A stretch of 64,000 bases of DNA from Nostocaceae cyanobacterium (GCA_030065825.1 JASJCY010000001.1:1-64000); one strand, 5' to 3'. Shown: positions 52,851 through 63,052, counted from the first letter of the stretch. Notes: generated from the letters alone by a model not told the origin. Made by a program: numbers and translations.

Positions 52851-53831
52851 ATGTTGTTTAATCAAGACAATAATCTTCCTTTAGCCAGCGTTATTATTCC
52901 TACCTACAATCGCTGTAATTACCTCCAAGAAGCAATTGATAGTGCTGTCAAACAGACTTATCAAAACATTGAAATTATTATTTGTGATAATTGCAGCACT
53001 GACGAAACTCAGGATGTAGTTGCAGCTTTTGGAGACTCTCGGATTAAATATTGGCAACAACCCCAAAATATCGGGATGTTTGACAATCAAATGCACGCTT
53101 TTAAGGTGGCTAAAGGTAAATATGTTGCTAGTCTCCATGATGATGATATCTGGGAAAAGGATTTTTTAGCCAAGTTAGTTCCAATTTTGGAATTACAACC
53201 AAATGCGGTTCTAGCTTTTTGCAATCAATATATTATTGATAGTAATAGCAACATTGATCATGCAGCTACTGAAAGATATACACAGGCTTATAAAAGGAAT
53301 TTATTAATAGAAGGTATTTATCCATTTTTTCAGGAAATTGGATTAGTAAATAAATCAATTCCTACAGCAGCTTCTTGCTTAATACGTAATGGTTTAATTG
53401 ACTGGAATAACATACCTCCAGAAGTTGGTGGAATGTGGGATTTATATTTAACTTATCTTTGTTGTATATCCGGTTATGGAGCATACTATTATCCAGAAAA
53501 ACTGACTCGATATCGGGAACACCAACATACCGATACTATGCTCAGTGGAAATCGAAAGTATCAAGCCAAAATTCGCAAAGCCAAAAGTGAAATATTTTGC
53601 TATAAAAAGTTTATGGAAGACCCTTTACTAGAGAAATTTAAACCATACTTTCGCCAAAAATGGTTGTCATCTCATACAACTTTAGCTGTAGGTTTACTTC
53701 GCAGTAAACAAATCAAAGCGGCTCGTTCTTATCTTTGGAGTGCAATTAGCCAACAAAAATTTAATCTACGCACTCTAGCTGCACTTACTCTTAGTTATGC
53801 ACCGCAAAATTTAGCCAATCTTCTCCTATAA
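52851..53831 (+). CDS. Family 2 glycosyltransferase
   Basis: 326 residues. SVIIPTYNRCNYLQEAIDSAVKQTYQNIEIIICDNCSTDETQDVV and the DxD-type site ASLHDDDIWEKDFL define a GT2 enzyme. The C-terminal half has RYREHQHTDTMLSGN and a helical tail. Sugar specificity unknown. It begins a three-glycosyltransferase run downstream of hepA. Confidence 0.9.
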   Translation: MLFNQDNNLPLASVIIPTYNRCNYLQEAIDSAVKQTYQNIEIIICDNCSTDETQDVVAAFGDSRIKYWQQPQNIGMFDNQMHAFKVAKGKYVASLHDDDIWEKDFLAKLVPILELQPNAVLAFCNQYIIDSNSNIDHAATERYTQAYKRNLLIEGIYPFFQEIGLVNKSIPTAASCLIRNGLIDWNNIPPEVGGMWDLYLTYLCCISGYGAYYYPEKLTRYREHQHTDTMLSGNRKYQAKIRKAKSEIFCYKKFMEDPLLEKFKPYFRQKWLSSHTTLAVGLLRSKQIKAARSYLWSAISQQKFNLRTLAALTLSYAPQNLANLLL

Positions 53832-53896
53832 ATTTTAAACTCTACATATACGAGGAAAGATAAAAAACAAGAAGTAATTCTATAGGTCATTAGTCA

Positions 53897-55099
53897 GTGA
53901 AAATTTGTATTGTTACTCATAAAATTAAAAAAGGTGATGGTCAGGGTAGAGTAAACTATGAAGTAGTAAAAGAAGCTATCAATCGTGGACATCATCTCAC
54001 ATTATTAGCTAGTGAAATCGCACCGGAATTATTACAAACTCCCCTAGTTAATTGGGTTTGTATTCCAGTAGCAGGTATACCCACCGAATTGCTGCGAAAT
54101 TTCTTTTTTGCTCAAAAAAGTGCTGCATGGTTGCGTCAACATCGCCAAGAAGTTGATTTAGTCAAAGTTAACGGTGCAATTACCCTTACCAGCGCAGATG
54201 TTAACGCAGTGCATTTTGTCCACAGTTCTTGGTTAAAATCCCCCGTGCATATTTCCCGCATTCGTCGAGATATTTACGGTTTGTACCAATGGCTGTACAG
54301 CGCTTTAAATGCCCGGTGGGAAAAATTGGCTTTTCAGAAAGCACAAATCATAGTTGCAGTATCCCAAAAGGTAGCACAGGAATTAATCAATATTGGTGTA
54401 TCCAAAAAACGTATCCGGGTAATTGTTAACGGTGTTGACTTGCAAGAATTTACACCGGGTGTCGCTTTTCGCTCAAAATTCAATTTACCAGAAAATGTCC
54501 CTTTGGCGCTATTTGCAGGAGATATCCGCACAAGACGCAAAAACTTAGATACCGTACTTCAGGCTTTAGTCAAAGTCCCTAATTTACATCTAGCTGTCGT
54601 GGGAAATACTGAGGGTAGCCCCTTTCCTCAGCTAGCGAAATCCTTGGGATTACAGCAACGGGTACATTTTCTGGGTTATCGCCGGGACGTTGCCGAAATT
54701 ATGCGGACAGCAGATGTATTTGTTTTTCCCTCTCGTTACGAAGCTTGCACCCTGGTATTGCTAGAAGCCCTCGCCTCTGGATTGCCTGTCATTACAGCTA
54801 TTACCACAGGAGGAGCAGAATTAGTTACACCGGAATCTGGGGTAATTTTACCCAATTCAGATGATACCGAGGCTCTAGCCCAGGCTTTATCTGACTTAAT
54901 CAGTAATAGCACTCTCAGGGAACGAATGGGTAAAGCAGCTCGTGCTTTTGCTGAACAACATAGCTGGAATGTGATGGCACAAACCTATATCGATTTATTT
55001 GAGGAGTTAAGCCAAAATGCGCCACACTGTTCTCATCCCCACCTATCGCCGTCCTCTCGACCTTTCACGCTGTCTATCAGCCCTACAGACACAAACTAG
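53897..55099 (+). CDS. Family 4 (GT-B) glycosyltransferase, long tail overlapping next gene
   Basis: 400 residues from a GTG. The C-terminal domain has ADVFVFPSRYEACTLVLLEALASGLPVITAITTGGAELV with the EX7E motif, and IRVIVNGVDLQEF. The conserved fold ends near DLFEEL (about residue 372). The last ~28 residues (QNAPHCSHPHLSPSS...) are read in a different frame over the first 83 bases of the next gene and have no domain character, so the original stop may have been lost. Confidence 0.88.
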   Translation: MKICIVTHKIKKGDGQGRVNYEVVKEAINRGHHLTLLASEIAPELLQTPLVNWVCIPVAGIPTELLRNFFFAQKSAAWLRQHRQEVDLVKVNGAITLTSADVNAVHFVHSSWLKSPVHISRIRRDIYGLYQWLYSALNARWEKLAFQKAQIIVAVSQKVAQELINIGVSKKRIRVIVNGVDLQEFTPGVAFRSKFNLPENVPLALFAGDIRTRRKNLDTVLQALVKVPNLHLAVVGNTEGSPFPQLAKSLGLQQRVHFLGYRRDVAEIMRTADVFVFPSRYEACTLVLLEALASGLPVITAITTGGAELVTPESGVILPNSDDTEALAQALSDLISNSTLRERMGKAARAFAEQHSWNVMAQTYIDLFEELSQNAPHCSHPHLSPSSRPFTLSISPTDTN

Positions 55100-55994
55100 G
55101 TTACCATTTCAGGTGATAGTGATTGTCCGAGATACGGATACGGAAACTTGGCAATTCCTAGCAGACTTCAATCCCGGTAACTTACCGTTGCGTACCGTCA
55201 AAGTTATGGTTCCAGGGGTAGTTGCAGCCCTCAATGCTGGCTTGGAAGCGGTGGAAGGAGATATTGTTTCCATCACCGATGATGATGCTGCACCCCATTG
55301 CGATTGGTTAGAAAGAATTGCCGCTTACTTTATCAATGATAGTTGCATTGGTGGAGTTGGTGGACGGGATTGGGTATACCAAAATCATAAGTTAGAAGAT
55401 GATTCCCGTGAGGTTGTCGGTAAGTTACAGTGGTTTGGACGAGTCATTGGTAACCATCACTTGGGAGTAGGAACACCTAGGGAAGCAGATGTTCTCAAAG
55501 GGGTAAACATGAGTTTTCTCTCCTGTGCGATCGCACCTTTGCGTTTTGATGCCAGAATGCGGGGTACGGGTGCCCAAGTACACTTTGAGCTTGCGTTTTG
55601 TCTGGCATTAAAAAGGGCAGGATGGAAGTTAATTTTCGATCCCCAAGTGGAGGTAGATCACTATCCAGCAAAGCGTTTTGATGAAGATAAACGGCAGCAA
55701 TTTAATCACATTGCCTTTACAAATGCAGTCCACAACGAAACCCTAGCCTTATTAGAACATTTTTCTGATGTACAAAGGTTAGTGTTTTTTATTTGGAGTT
55801 CATTAGTAGGAACCCGAGAAGCATTAGGTTTTGTACAGTGGTTACGATTGTTACCCAGCGAAGGCAGTTTATCAGGACAAAAATGGCTGGCTTCCATGCG
55901 GGGACGTTGGCAAGGCTTTTGTACATGGCAACAGTATCAACAGACACACCAAAAAAGGGATCGCCGTTTACTGGTTTCTACAGACGCTGAATGA
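55017..55994 (+). CDS. Family 2 glycosyltransferase
   Basis: 325 residues. TVLIPTYRRPLDLSRCLSALQTQTRLPFQVIVIV, GDIVSITDDDAAPHCDWLERIAAYF (DxD site) and GVNMSFLSCAIAPLRFD fit GT2. The middle has RMRGTGAQVHFELAFCLALKRAGWKLIFDPQ, where the Glu would be the base. GAGGAG lies about 12 bases before ATG 55017, inside the upstream gene, so translation is probably coupled. Confidence 0.9.
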   Translation: MRHTVLIPTYRRPLDLSRCLSALQTQTRLPFQVIVIVRDTDTETWQFLADFNPGNLPLRTVKVMVPGVVAALNAGLEAVEGDIVSITDDDAAPHCDWLERIAAYFINDSCIGGVGGRDWVYQNHKLEDDSREVVGKLQWFGRVIGNHHLGVGTPREADVLKGVNMSFLSCAIAPLRFDARMRGTGAQVHFELAFCLALKRAGWKLIFDPQVEVDHYPAKRFDEDKRQQFNHIAFTNAVHNETLALLEHFSDVQRLVFFIWSSLVGTREALGFVQWLRLLPSEGSLSGQKWLASMRGRWQGFCTWQQYQQTHQKRDRRLLVSTDAE

Positions 55995-56317
55995 TGGAAA
56001 AATGACCGTAGGGGCGGGGTTTCCCCGCCCGGAATTCAAAATTCAAAATACCCCTACGGGAAAGCAAGCTACAAAATTAAAAATTCAAAATTGGTGATTC
56101 CTAAAACAATTAAAAATTCAAAATTGGTAATTCCGAAAACAATTAAAAATACCCTACGGGAAGCGCAAAGCGCTACAAAATTCAAAATTGGTAACTCCGC
56201 GCCTTCTAACTTCTGGGCGCAAGCTTTGCGCCCCTATAAACTTCTGGGCGCAAGCTTTGTGCCCCTACAAAATTCTGGGCGCAAGCTTTGCGCCCCTACA
56301 AATTCCTAACTTTTTAA
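55995..56317. repeat. Short repeats and tandem GGGCGCAAGCTTTGCGCCC hairpins
   Basis: AATTAAAAATTCAAAATTGG-type units run at about 56040-56195. Three tandem copies of TTCTGGGCGCAAGCTTTGCG, each with the perfect GGGCGCAAGCTTTGCGCCC palindrome (one copy with a base change), lie at about 56214-56300. The family also lies 3' of pheT. Confidence 0.88.
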
Positions 56318-57754
56318 ATGATGAATATTAGACAAACATTTTCCCCTGATTCCTCCTATATTTTGCCAAAAAAACCATCAACTTTAGGGTGGCTAGCAAT
56401 TGGGGGATTTATCCTCTTAACAACTGTCTGTACCCTAGCTGGTGCTGGTAGCATTATTCGTCCTGTCTTTCCCCTAACTGCGTTGATAGTTGCATTTTTT
56501 CTATACTTAAAATATCCGATATTATACTTAGGTTTTACCTGGTGGATTTGGTTTCTGACGCCCTTGGTTCGCCGTCTGGTAGATTATCGCAGTGGTTGGG
56601 TAGATCCGAATATTATCCTACTAGCGCCTTTCTTGGTAACTCTGGTAACTGGTATCACTTTACTCAAACACCTGCCTAAATCCTACCGCAATGGTGGTTT
56701 TCCATTTGTGATGGCGATTATTAGTGTGGGCTATGGTTTCCTGGTGGGACTCATTTATTTTGATAAGATGTTGGTCTTCCGCACAACACTGGACTGGATT
56801 ACACCGATTCTGTTTGGGTTCCATCTGTTTGTGAATTGGCGAGAGTATCCCCAGTATCGGCAAAATATGCAAAATGTATTTATCTGGGGCGTATTATTAA
56901 CGGGTATTTACGGAGTTATTCAGTATCTGATTGCACCAGAATGGGATTGCTTTTGGTTAATCCAAACCAGACTAACTACATTTGGCGATCCCGAACCCTT
57001 GGGGATTCGTGTCTGGAGTACCATGAATTCACCCGGTCCGTTTGCAATCGTGATGATGGCGGGGTTAGTATTGTTATTTAGTAGTCAACATTCCCTGCGG
57101 ATTTTCGCCTCAGCTGCGGGTTATTTGGCATTTCTCTTAAGTATGGCACGTGCTGCTTGGGGAGGGTGGTTAATAGCACTGCTTTCTTTGCTGACTAATC
57201 TCAAACCCAAGCTGCAAATGCGGTTAATGTTAACCATTCTGATTATGGCATTATGCGTAGTTCCACTGACTACCGTTGAACCATTTTCGGAGGTGATTAG
57301 CGATCGCTTTGAAACTTTCACTAATATCGAAAAAGACCAAAGTTTTATGGATCGTTCGGAAAATTACGAAAGAAATCTCAACGTTGCTTTGTCTACGGCT
57401 TTGGGTAATGGTATTGGTGGAACTTGGATGGTTGACGACGATGGTAAGCTAATTCAGATTGTCTTGGATAGTGGTATTTTAGATACATTTTTTGCCTTGG
57501 GTTGGTTTGGTGCAATTCCTTACCTGGGAGCAATTATTATCCTATTACATAATTTATTTCAGGGTTCTGAAGGACGCAGTGATTCCTTTGCTAGTGCTTC
57601 TCGTTCGATTTGTATAGCGATCTTCTTTCAGTTGATTTTTAGTAGCTTAATGATTTCCCTTGCAGGTGTGGTGTTTTGGGGATTTTTGGGGATGGGTATG
57701 GCTGCGAAGAAATATTATTTACAACAGCGGGTAAATGGTAGAAATAATTATTAA
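56318..57754 (+). CDS. O-antigen polymerase/ligase-like membrane protein (Wzy/WaaL type)
   Basis: 478 residues with about ten to twelve membrane helices and the Wzy_C-type loop (DRFETFTNIEKDQSFMDRSENYERNLNVALSTALGNGIGG) between the later helices. Such proteins polymerise or ligate lipid-linked repeat units at the outer face of the inner membrane. It would be the polymerase of this cluster. Its last codons overlap the convergent gene by 4 bases. ATG 56318 or 56321 is the start. Confidence 0.85.
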   Translation: MMNIRQTFSPDSSYILPKKPSTLGWLAIGGFILLTTVCTLAGAGSIIRPVFPLTALIVAFFLYLKYPILYLGFTWWIWFLTPLVRRLVDYRSGWVDPNIILLAPFLVTLVTGITLLKHLPKSYRNGGFPFVMAIISVGYGFLVGLIYFDKMLVFRTTLDWITPILFGFHLFVNWREYPQYRQNMQNVFIWGVLLTGIYGVIQYLIAPEWDCFWLIQTRLTTFGDPEPLGIRVWSTMNSPGPFAIVMMAGLVLLFSSQHSLRIFASAAGYLAFLLSMARAAWGGWLIALLSLLTNLKPKLQMRLMLTILIMALCVVPLTTVEPFSEVISDRFETFTNIEKDQSFMDRSENYERNLNVALSTALGNGIGGTWMVDDDGKLIQIVLDSGILDTFFALGWFGAIPYLGAIIILLHNLFQGSEGRSDSFASASRSICIAIFFQLIFSSLMISLAGVVFWGFLGMGMAAKKYYLQQRVNGRNNY

Positions 57755-59598
57755 TCGCGAGAGATTAGACCATTAATTTGAGCTTTTCCATCAGCAAAAT
57801 TAAAAACTTCAAACATTAATTGAACTTCATAACTACTTGATTTAATTACTTGGGAATCATTATTCCTAAATTTCCTTACACAATTGTAAGTGTCATCTGC
57901 TTCTTTTTGGATTTGCGATCCAGTTTCGACAACAGGCTGTTCTTTTATGGTAGAATTTAATTTTTTATCAACTGTATTTAAGTATTTATCAATTTTTAAA
58001 TAGCAATTTAATTTTGTCCATTCTGGTAATTGGTTGTATTTTTGAATCAAAATTGTCTGATATCTTTCTTTTCTTTTTTGATTCATATTCTCTGTTTCTG
58101 TTTGGTTGTCACTATCTGTTTGATATATCTGTTTGTATACCTCTAAACCTTGTTTAGTTTCAGATGGAGGTAAAGGAGTATTCTCTTCTAATCCTTCTGA
58201 AATAAATTCACCTGGCATATATTCATTTTTGTTTCTATCTTTAACTAAATTTGTTTCAGTTAAATTTATTTTATTGAAATCCACTTTAGACCAGTTAAGT
58301 ACAATCTCAGCTATTGTGGCTTCTATTAGCAATTTTGTTTCTTGATTGTCTTTGGTATAAAGTTTAGATAAAAAATCATTTATTCGTTTATTTTTAATTT
58401 CAAAATTTATTTTATCTAAAGCTAATACAACTTCATGAAAATATTTTAGATTTATTCTAGAAAATTTATCTTGCTCCATTTCATTTATAAAATAAATCAC
58501 ATTCTGGACATTTTGAGAAATTTTATCTTTGTGAATTGACTTAAGGTCGTCTCGTATATCTTTAATCTCTTTAAATAAATCATCCAGAATTTTTTTCTTG
58601 GCTTCTTCGATATAAAGTTGAATTTTGGTGATATCTCCTTGAGCAATCTTTCCTAAAAAGCCAGATTCTGATTTGAGTAATTCTTGCAAGATAGTCACTC
58701 TTGATAGACCAATTAATGACTGAGCATCTTTTTTGCCTATACCTTTTATATACTCTTGTTTTGCTTGTTCTAACTGTAAATTTAATTCGTATGCTTGACC
58801 GATTTTTGGTGATATTTCAGAATCAGGATTAATTATTTGTAGCTTTTTATAACTTTTTATGCTTTGAGCAAAATCATTGTTATTAAAATATTCTTGGGAT
58901 TGTTGAACAAATTTTTCTTCTAATTTAGAAACTCCAACTTCCTTTATTCCCCAAAAGGTAGAGGCTAAAACAATTGCTGCTAAAAGTGTAACCTCGCTAT
59001 GAAAATGACGAGGAATAGAGATTTTATCAAGCCATTTCTTAACTTGATTTTTACCTGTATCTGTGAGGGTTCCACCTGCGAAGAAAACTCCCAATAAGGC
59101 TTGAGTGAGTGTCACAAAAGTTCCAGCAATATTTGAGCTTCCAATTGCTAAAATCACTTGTAGTGTTTGAGTAAAAATAGCAGTTGCTCCGATTGAAACA
59201 AAAACTGTTGCAGTATTAGCTATCCAATCTGATCTATCCCAGTTACTAATTTGGGTTCTAAACTTTTTCCACCACCAAGAGTTAGGCTTTTTAGTGTATA
59301 ATTCAATCTCTTTCTCTAACTGATTTTTTTGGATTAAATAATTCTTTCTATGTTTTCCTTCCCAAGCGGATATTAGTCTAACTAATTGTTTTTTCAACTC
59401 AACATCATTTTTGGAGATGATTGTGATATCTTCAACCGTTTGTTTGTTTCCAATGTCATCATTTTCATCGATGAATTCTTGAATCCAATCGCGAATAAGT
59501 AAAACTTGAACAACTTGGTCAAATGATGGGATAGTTGTTGACTTAAGTTCGGTCAGTTGTATTTGATATTGGTCTATAGCATCATTAAAATTAGTCAT
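57751..59598 (-). CDS. Membrane protein with coiled-coil/TPR-like region, unknown
   Basis: About 615 residues from ATG 59598, which has AAGGAA upstream; the frame is open further upstream but lacks a site. Two or three membrane helices lie near residues 135-215 (TATVFVSIGATAIFTQTLQVILAI; VTLLAAIVLASTFWGI). A long helical region follows, with a TPR-like segment (SQEYFNNNDFAQSIKSYKKLQIINPDSE) and many charged residues to the end. Not recognised. It is AT-rich and converges with the polymerase gene, overlapping it by 4 bases. Confidence 0.7.
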   Translation of the reverse strand: MTNFNDAIDQYQIQLTELKSTTIPSFDQVVQVLLIRDWIQEFIDENDDIGNKQTVEDITIISKNDVELKKQLVRLISAWEGKHRKNYLIQKNQLEKEIELYTKKPNSWWWKKFRTQISNWDRSDWIANTATVFVSIGATAIFTQTLQVILAIGSSNIAGTFVTLTQALLGVFFAGGTLTDTGKNQVKKWLDKISIPRHFHSEVTLLAAIVLASTFWGIKEVGVSKLEEKFVQQSQEYFNNNDFAQSIKSYKKLQIINPDSEISPKIGQAYELNLQLEQAKQEYIKGIGKKDAQSLIGLSRVTILQELLKSESGFLGKIAQGDITKIQLYIEEAKKKILDDLFKEIKDIRDDLKSIHKDKISQNVQNVIYFINEMEQDKFSRINLKYFHEVVLALDKINFEIKNKRINDFLSKLYTKDNQETKLLIEATIAEIVLNWSKVDFNKINLTETNLVKDRNKNEYMPGEFISEGLEENTPLPPSETKQGLEVYKQIYQTDSDNQTETENMNQKRKERYQTILIQKYNQLPEWTKLNCYLKIDKYLNTVDKKLNSTIKEQPVVETGSQIQKEADDTYNCVRKFRNNDSQVIKSSSYEVQLMFEVFNFADGKAQINGLISRD

Positions 59599-59840
59599 GA
59601 TCAAATTCCTTGTGTGGTGTTTTAGAGATTCCTGGGAAAGGGTGGGTAAACCAATTTGGTGCGAGTATTCAGAATTACCCACCAGACCTGTTTGGACAAG
59701 CCATAAATTGTCAAAAGACATCTTGTAAAACTTATCCTAGTACACTACAGAGGAAATAAAGCACCTTTGAAGTAACAAAAAAGGGTAGACTTGAAATCCA
59801 CCCCATAGACCTTATGGATTAAATTTTTGGTTTTAAACCT

Positions 59841-60122
59841 TTAGTACCGATTTCCTCCCCGTCTAGAGGAACCTCTGTTTTCACGGGGTTTAGCCTTATT
59901 AACTTTGATGGTGCGTCCCATCCATTCAGCCCCATCCAGAGCTTCAATCGCTGCAACTTCTTCTGCATCCGTTTCCATTTCTACGAAACCAAAACCTCGC
60001 ACCCGTCCAGTTTCCCTGTCTGTGGGTAGTTGAACCTTTTTCACAGTTCCATATTCTGCAAAAACTTGTCTGACGTCATCTTCCTCAACTTGATAAGACA
60101 GATTACCGACATAAATTGACAT
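59841..60122 (-). CDS. RRM-type RNA-binding protein
   Basis: 93 residues with one RNA-recognition motif: RNP2 IYVGNLSY (about 3-10) and RNP1 RGFGFVEM (about 44-51), followed by a short basic Gly/Arg/Ser tail (ENRGSSRRGGNRY). This is the cyanobacterial Rbp family, often cold-induced, with its mRNA controlled through the 5' leader. The C-terminal tail is short. The leader 60123-60250 has no recognised element but is long enough for such control. Confidence 0.94.
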   Translation of the reverse strand: MSIYVGNLSYQVEEDDVRQVFAEYGTVKKVQLPTDRETGRVRGFGFVEMETDAEEVAAIEALDGAEWMGRTIKVNKAKPRENRGSSRRGGNRY

Positions 60123-60772
60123 AAAACATCTCCAGAATCAGATAGTGTAGAGAGTTGGATTCGGAGACAGGCTTGTATATCTTGATCATCGAGATAAAAA
60201 CAAACTGCAAAACCGAATATAGCCTTCCTCATTGATGAGGATAACACAATATTTACAAAGCCTGCATACCGTACTTGATGTTAAAGTGGTTATTTTTTTG
60301 AGGGCTGAAACTGGGGTATTTTGAGGATTTTTAACTTTTGTCACCTACACCCTACTGGCTATCGCAACAGTTTTATTTTGGGGTTAAAACCGTTTTTTTA
60401 ATGAAATAGTTTTTTGGGGTTAAAACCGTTTTTTTAATGAAATAGTTTTTTGGGGGGTGAAACCGTTAGAGGTTATTTATAAAGTAAACCTTAAGACCCA
60501 AGAAACCGGGTTTCTTTGAGACTAAGTACGATGGGGATTCGATACTCCACCCATAGAAACCCGGTTTCTTACGATGGGGATTCGATACTCCACCCATAGA
60601 AACCCGGTTTCTTACGATGGGGATTCGATACTCCACCCATAGAAACCCGGTTTCTAATACCAATTTGAAAAAAGAATGGGACACATGGTTGGTAGGGACG
60701 CGGTTTCTGTGTCCCTACAATTAGATTTGTTGCAAAGATTTAGGGAAGGGAGTTATTTGAGTGTTCCAACCC
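60123..60772. repeat. Intergenic region with 36-bp and 43-bp direct repeats
   Basis: TTTTGGGGTTAAAACCGTTT units (36-bp period) repeat from about 60373 to 60470. An AGAAACCGGGTTTCTT element at 60501-60655 has its second half (ACGATGGGGATTCGATACTC...GGTTTCTT, 43 bp) repeated three times, so only one left end but three right ends remain. No gene is seen. Confidence 0.88.
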
Positions 60773-63052
60773 TTATAAACTCAAGCTGTAAACAATTACC
60801 TTTGCTTTCCAATCTTCTTCTACAAACACCAAATATTCACCATTTCTGCGACGATAAGCGCGGATACCGTAAGGAATATCAATCCATCCACTTTCAAAGG
60901 CTACCTCTTTCCCTGGCTTGATGATTTTGACAAATTTTCCGGTTTGTGCTTTGTAGATGTAAACTTCTGCGGTTTTAAAGGTGACTAAAAATACGTAGTC
61001 TCCCGCTATACTCATGGAGGCTGTTAACAATTCTGGATTTGCTTGGGGGTTATAGGGAACTTTTATTCGCCAGCGTTGTCTGGGATTTCCTGAACTCCAG
61101 TGATCGTAGCGCGCTAGTTCGGAACCATACCATTTGGAATCATCACGGGTTGCGGGGTGTTCTCTTGTAAACCCAGACAAATACATGGTGTCGGTTGCGG
61201 GTATATATTCAATTCTTCTGATGTCGGTAAAGATGTGGGGAGTTTTCTGTTTTTCTATAGCGCTATAGTTGTAGATGGGATTACCCTTGTCATCTATTCC
61301 TTGTAGGGGATAATGACGAATACCCACACCATCATGGGTGCGTAAGGTTTTCCATACGTCTCCTTTGCTATCTACCCACCAACCACCTATATAGGGATAA
61401 TCTTTGCTATTGTCGTACTCACCCTTGTCGAATGCACCGTTACCATTGCGATCGCGCCAAATCCATTCTCCCTCTGGTGGTTGAAAGGTTAACCAATTTC
61501 CCTTGATAGCTTTTCCACCTTTACCATTTGTCCCCACAAACATCCCGGAAGGAATTGCAATTTCTCCATCTGTGCTTGGTTGGAAACGATAAATTTCCAG
61601 GAAACTGTTATACATATCTGTGAGGAACATGATGGGTTTACCCTGGATGCGACGAAAAAAGACGGAGGTAGGGGATGTGTGTAGACGGGGATCTTGGGGG
61701 TATTTAAAGGGGTTGAGTGTATAACCTTTATATGTCCATTGCTTACCCGCACCTTTGCGGTAGTCCATTAAAAAACGTTCCTGTTTGGCGAATACCTCCA
61801 CCCCGTCTGTTTGGGGATCGACATCTGCATTATCGACAAAATGCAAACCTAGTAATCGCCACTGTAGCTTTCCTGATGGTGAAAGTTTCCTTAAATCAGT
61901 CCCTCCATGGAAACCATTGCTAACATAAATATTTCCAGATGCATCCGTACCCACTCCACTTAAGTCGTAAAATTTTAAATCTCGGACTTCCCCAGAAACA
62001 CCTGCATAAATACCGCCTTTAACGCCGAAAGTCCGCACCATTACAGCCTTACGGCGGATATCATAAATTAGTACTTGCTGACGAGGACCATTTTCTGCTA
62101 CCAACAACCTACCGCGATTATCAATGGCGATCGCGCTGGGTTTTACCACATCTGCAATCTGTTGTGGTAATTGTTTTCCGTATCTGGAATAATGTAGAAT
62201 TTTTGCAGGTATATTTCCCTGTTTTTGGGAAATCACCCACAAATTTCCTTGTTTATCTATAGCAATCTGTTGGGGACGGAAAACTTGAAAACTGCCTAAT
62301 CGCCTACCAAAGAATTTGGTACTGTAGATATAAATCTGGTTAGCTGCTACATCGCTGACATATAAACGACCATTTGCTGTAGCTAATCCAGTAATAGGAC
62401 TTTTGGTACTAATAATTAGCATACTTCTATCCCAACCTCGTCCCCCAATAAAAGGTGCGGGTTTTCCCGATAGATAATAGCGTCGGACACAATACCAAGT
62501 AGTTCCCGATGGTGGATAATCTCCCCCTGGTTTACCCTCCAAGGATTGTTGCATAGCTACGTAGATATAATTGCGATCAACTGCAATTACTTTCCCCCCA
62601 TGTCTTCCCCATCCATGCAAATCTTCGGCTTTACCAATTACATCTCCGTTTTGATAAATTCCTACCTCTCGTCCTGCTTCATCCCAAATGCTATTAGTAT
62701 AAACTTTGCCATCAGCAGTGACATACATTCCATCAATTTGAATTTGTACCCATTTATTACCACCACCAAAACTATTACCTATCCACGAGGTTTTGTAGGC
62801 AAATGCTGATGCATCACCAGTTGTCAAATAAATAGCAATGATAATAGTAGTGATGATACCAATGATTGTGTAGCAGTAAGCATATAAGTTAGGAAATTCT
62901 GTTTTGTTTAAAAGGGAAAGGGGAACAGAGAATAGGGAACAAAAAAATGTTCTCATTTGAAAACTTAGTCCTATTCTTGACAAGATTTTTACTAACTTTA
63001 TGTATCGAGAGTAACTATAATTAAAGATTTTTTTGAAGAGTAGATTAATCAT
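60773..63052 (-). CDS. NHL-like beta-propeller protein, probably exported
   Basis: About 759 residues from ATG 63052; the frame upstream runs into a hairpin repeat, so a longer start is unlikely. A basic N-terminus precedes one hydrophobic segment (CYTIIGIITTIIIAIYLTT), which may anchor or export it. The rest is a run of beta-propeller/NHL-type blades: ITGLATANGRLYVSDVAANQIYIYS, QQIAIDKQGNLWVISQKQG, PSAIAIDNRGRLLVAENGPRQQVLIYD, VGTDASGNIYVSNGF. Such proteins bind carbohydrates or proteins. Two stretches (GEWIWRDRNGNGAFDKGEYD) resemble a Ca-binding loop. Function unknown. Confidence 0.8.
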   Translation of the reverse strand: MINLLFKKIFNYSYSRYIKLVKILSRIGLSFQMRTFFCSLFSVPLSLLNKTEFPNLYAYCYTIIGIITTIIIAIYLTTGDASAFAYKTSWIGNSFGGGNKWVQIQIDGMYVTADGKVYTNSIWDEAGREVGIYQNGDVIGKAEDLHGWGRHGGKVIAVDRNYIYVAMQQSLEGKPGGDYPPSGTTWYCVRRYYLSGKPAPFIGGRGWDRSMLIISTKSPITGLATANGRLYVSDVAANQIYIYSTKFFGRRLGSFQVFRPQQIAIDKQGNLWVISQKQGNIPAKILHYSRYGKQLPQQIADVVKPSAIAIDNRGRLLVAENGPRQQVLIYDIRRKAVMVRTFGVKGGIYAGVSGEVRDLKFYDLSGVGTDASGNIYVSNGFHGGTDLRKLSPSGKLQWRLLGLHFVDNADVDPQTDGVEVFAKQERFLMDYRKGAGKQWTYKGYTLNPFKYPQDPRLHTSPTSVFFRRIQGKPIMFLTDMYNSFLEIYRFQPSTDGEIAIPSGMFVGTNGKGGKAIKGNWLTFQPPEGEWIWRDRNGNGAFDKGEYDNSKDYPYIGGWWVDSKGDVWKTLRTHDGVGIRHYPLQGIDDKGNPIYNYSAIEKQKTPHIFTDIRRIEYIPATDTMYLSGFTREHPATRDDSKWYGSELARYDHWSSGNPRQRWRIKVPYNPQANPELLTASMSIAGDYVFLVTFKTAEVYIYKAQTGKFVKIIKPGKEVAFESGWIDIPYGIRAYRRRNGEYLVFVEEDWKAKVIVYSLSL

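Noticed and set aside
60530-60620. tRNA-like GGATTCGATACTCC motif
   Set aside because: Resembles a T-loop (TTCGAT) but it is part of the 43-bp repeat, and no acceptor or anticodon arms can be formed.
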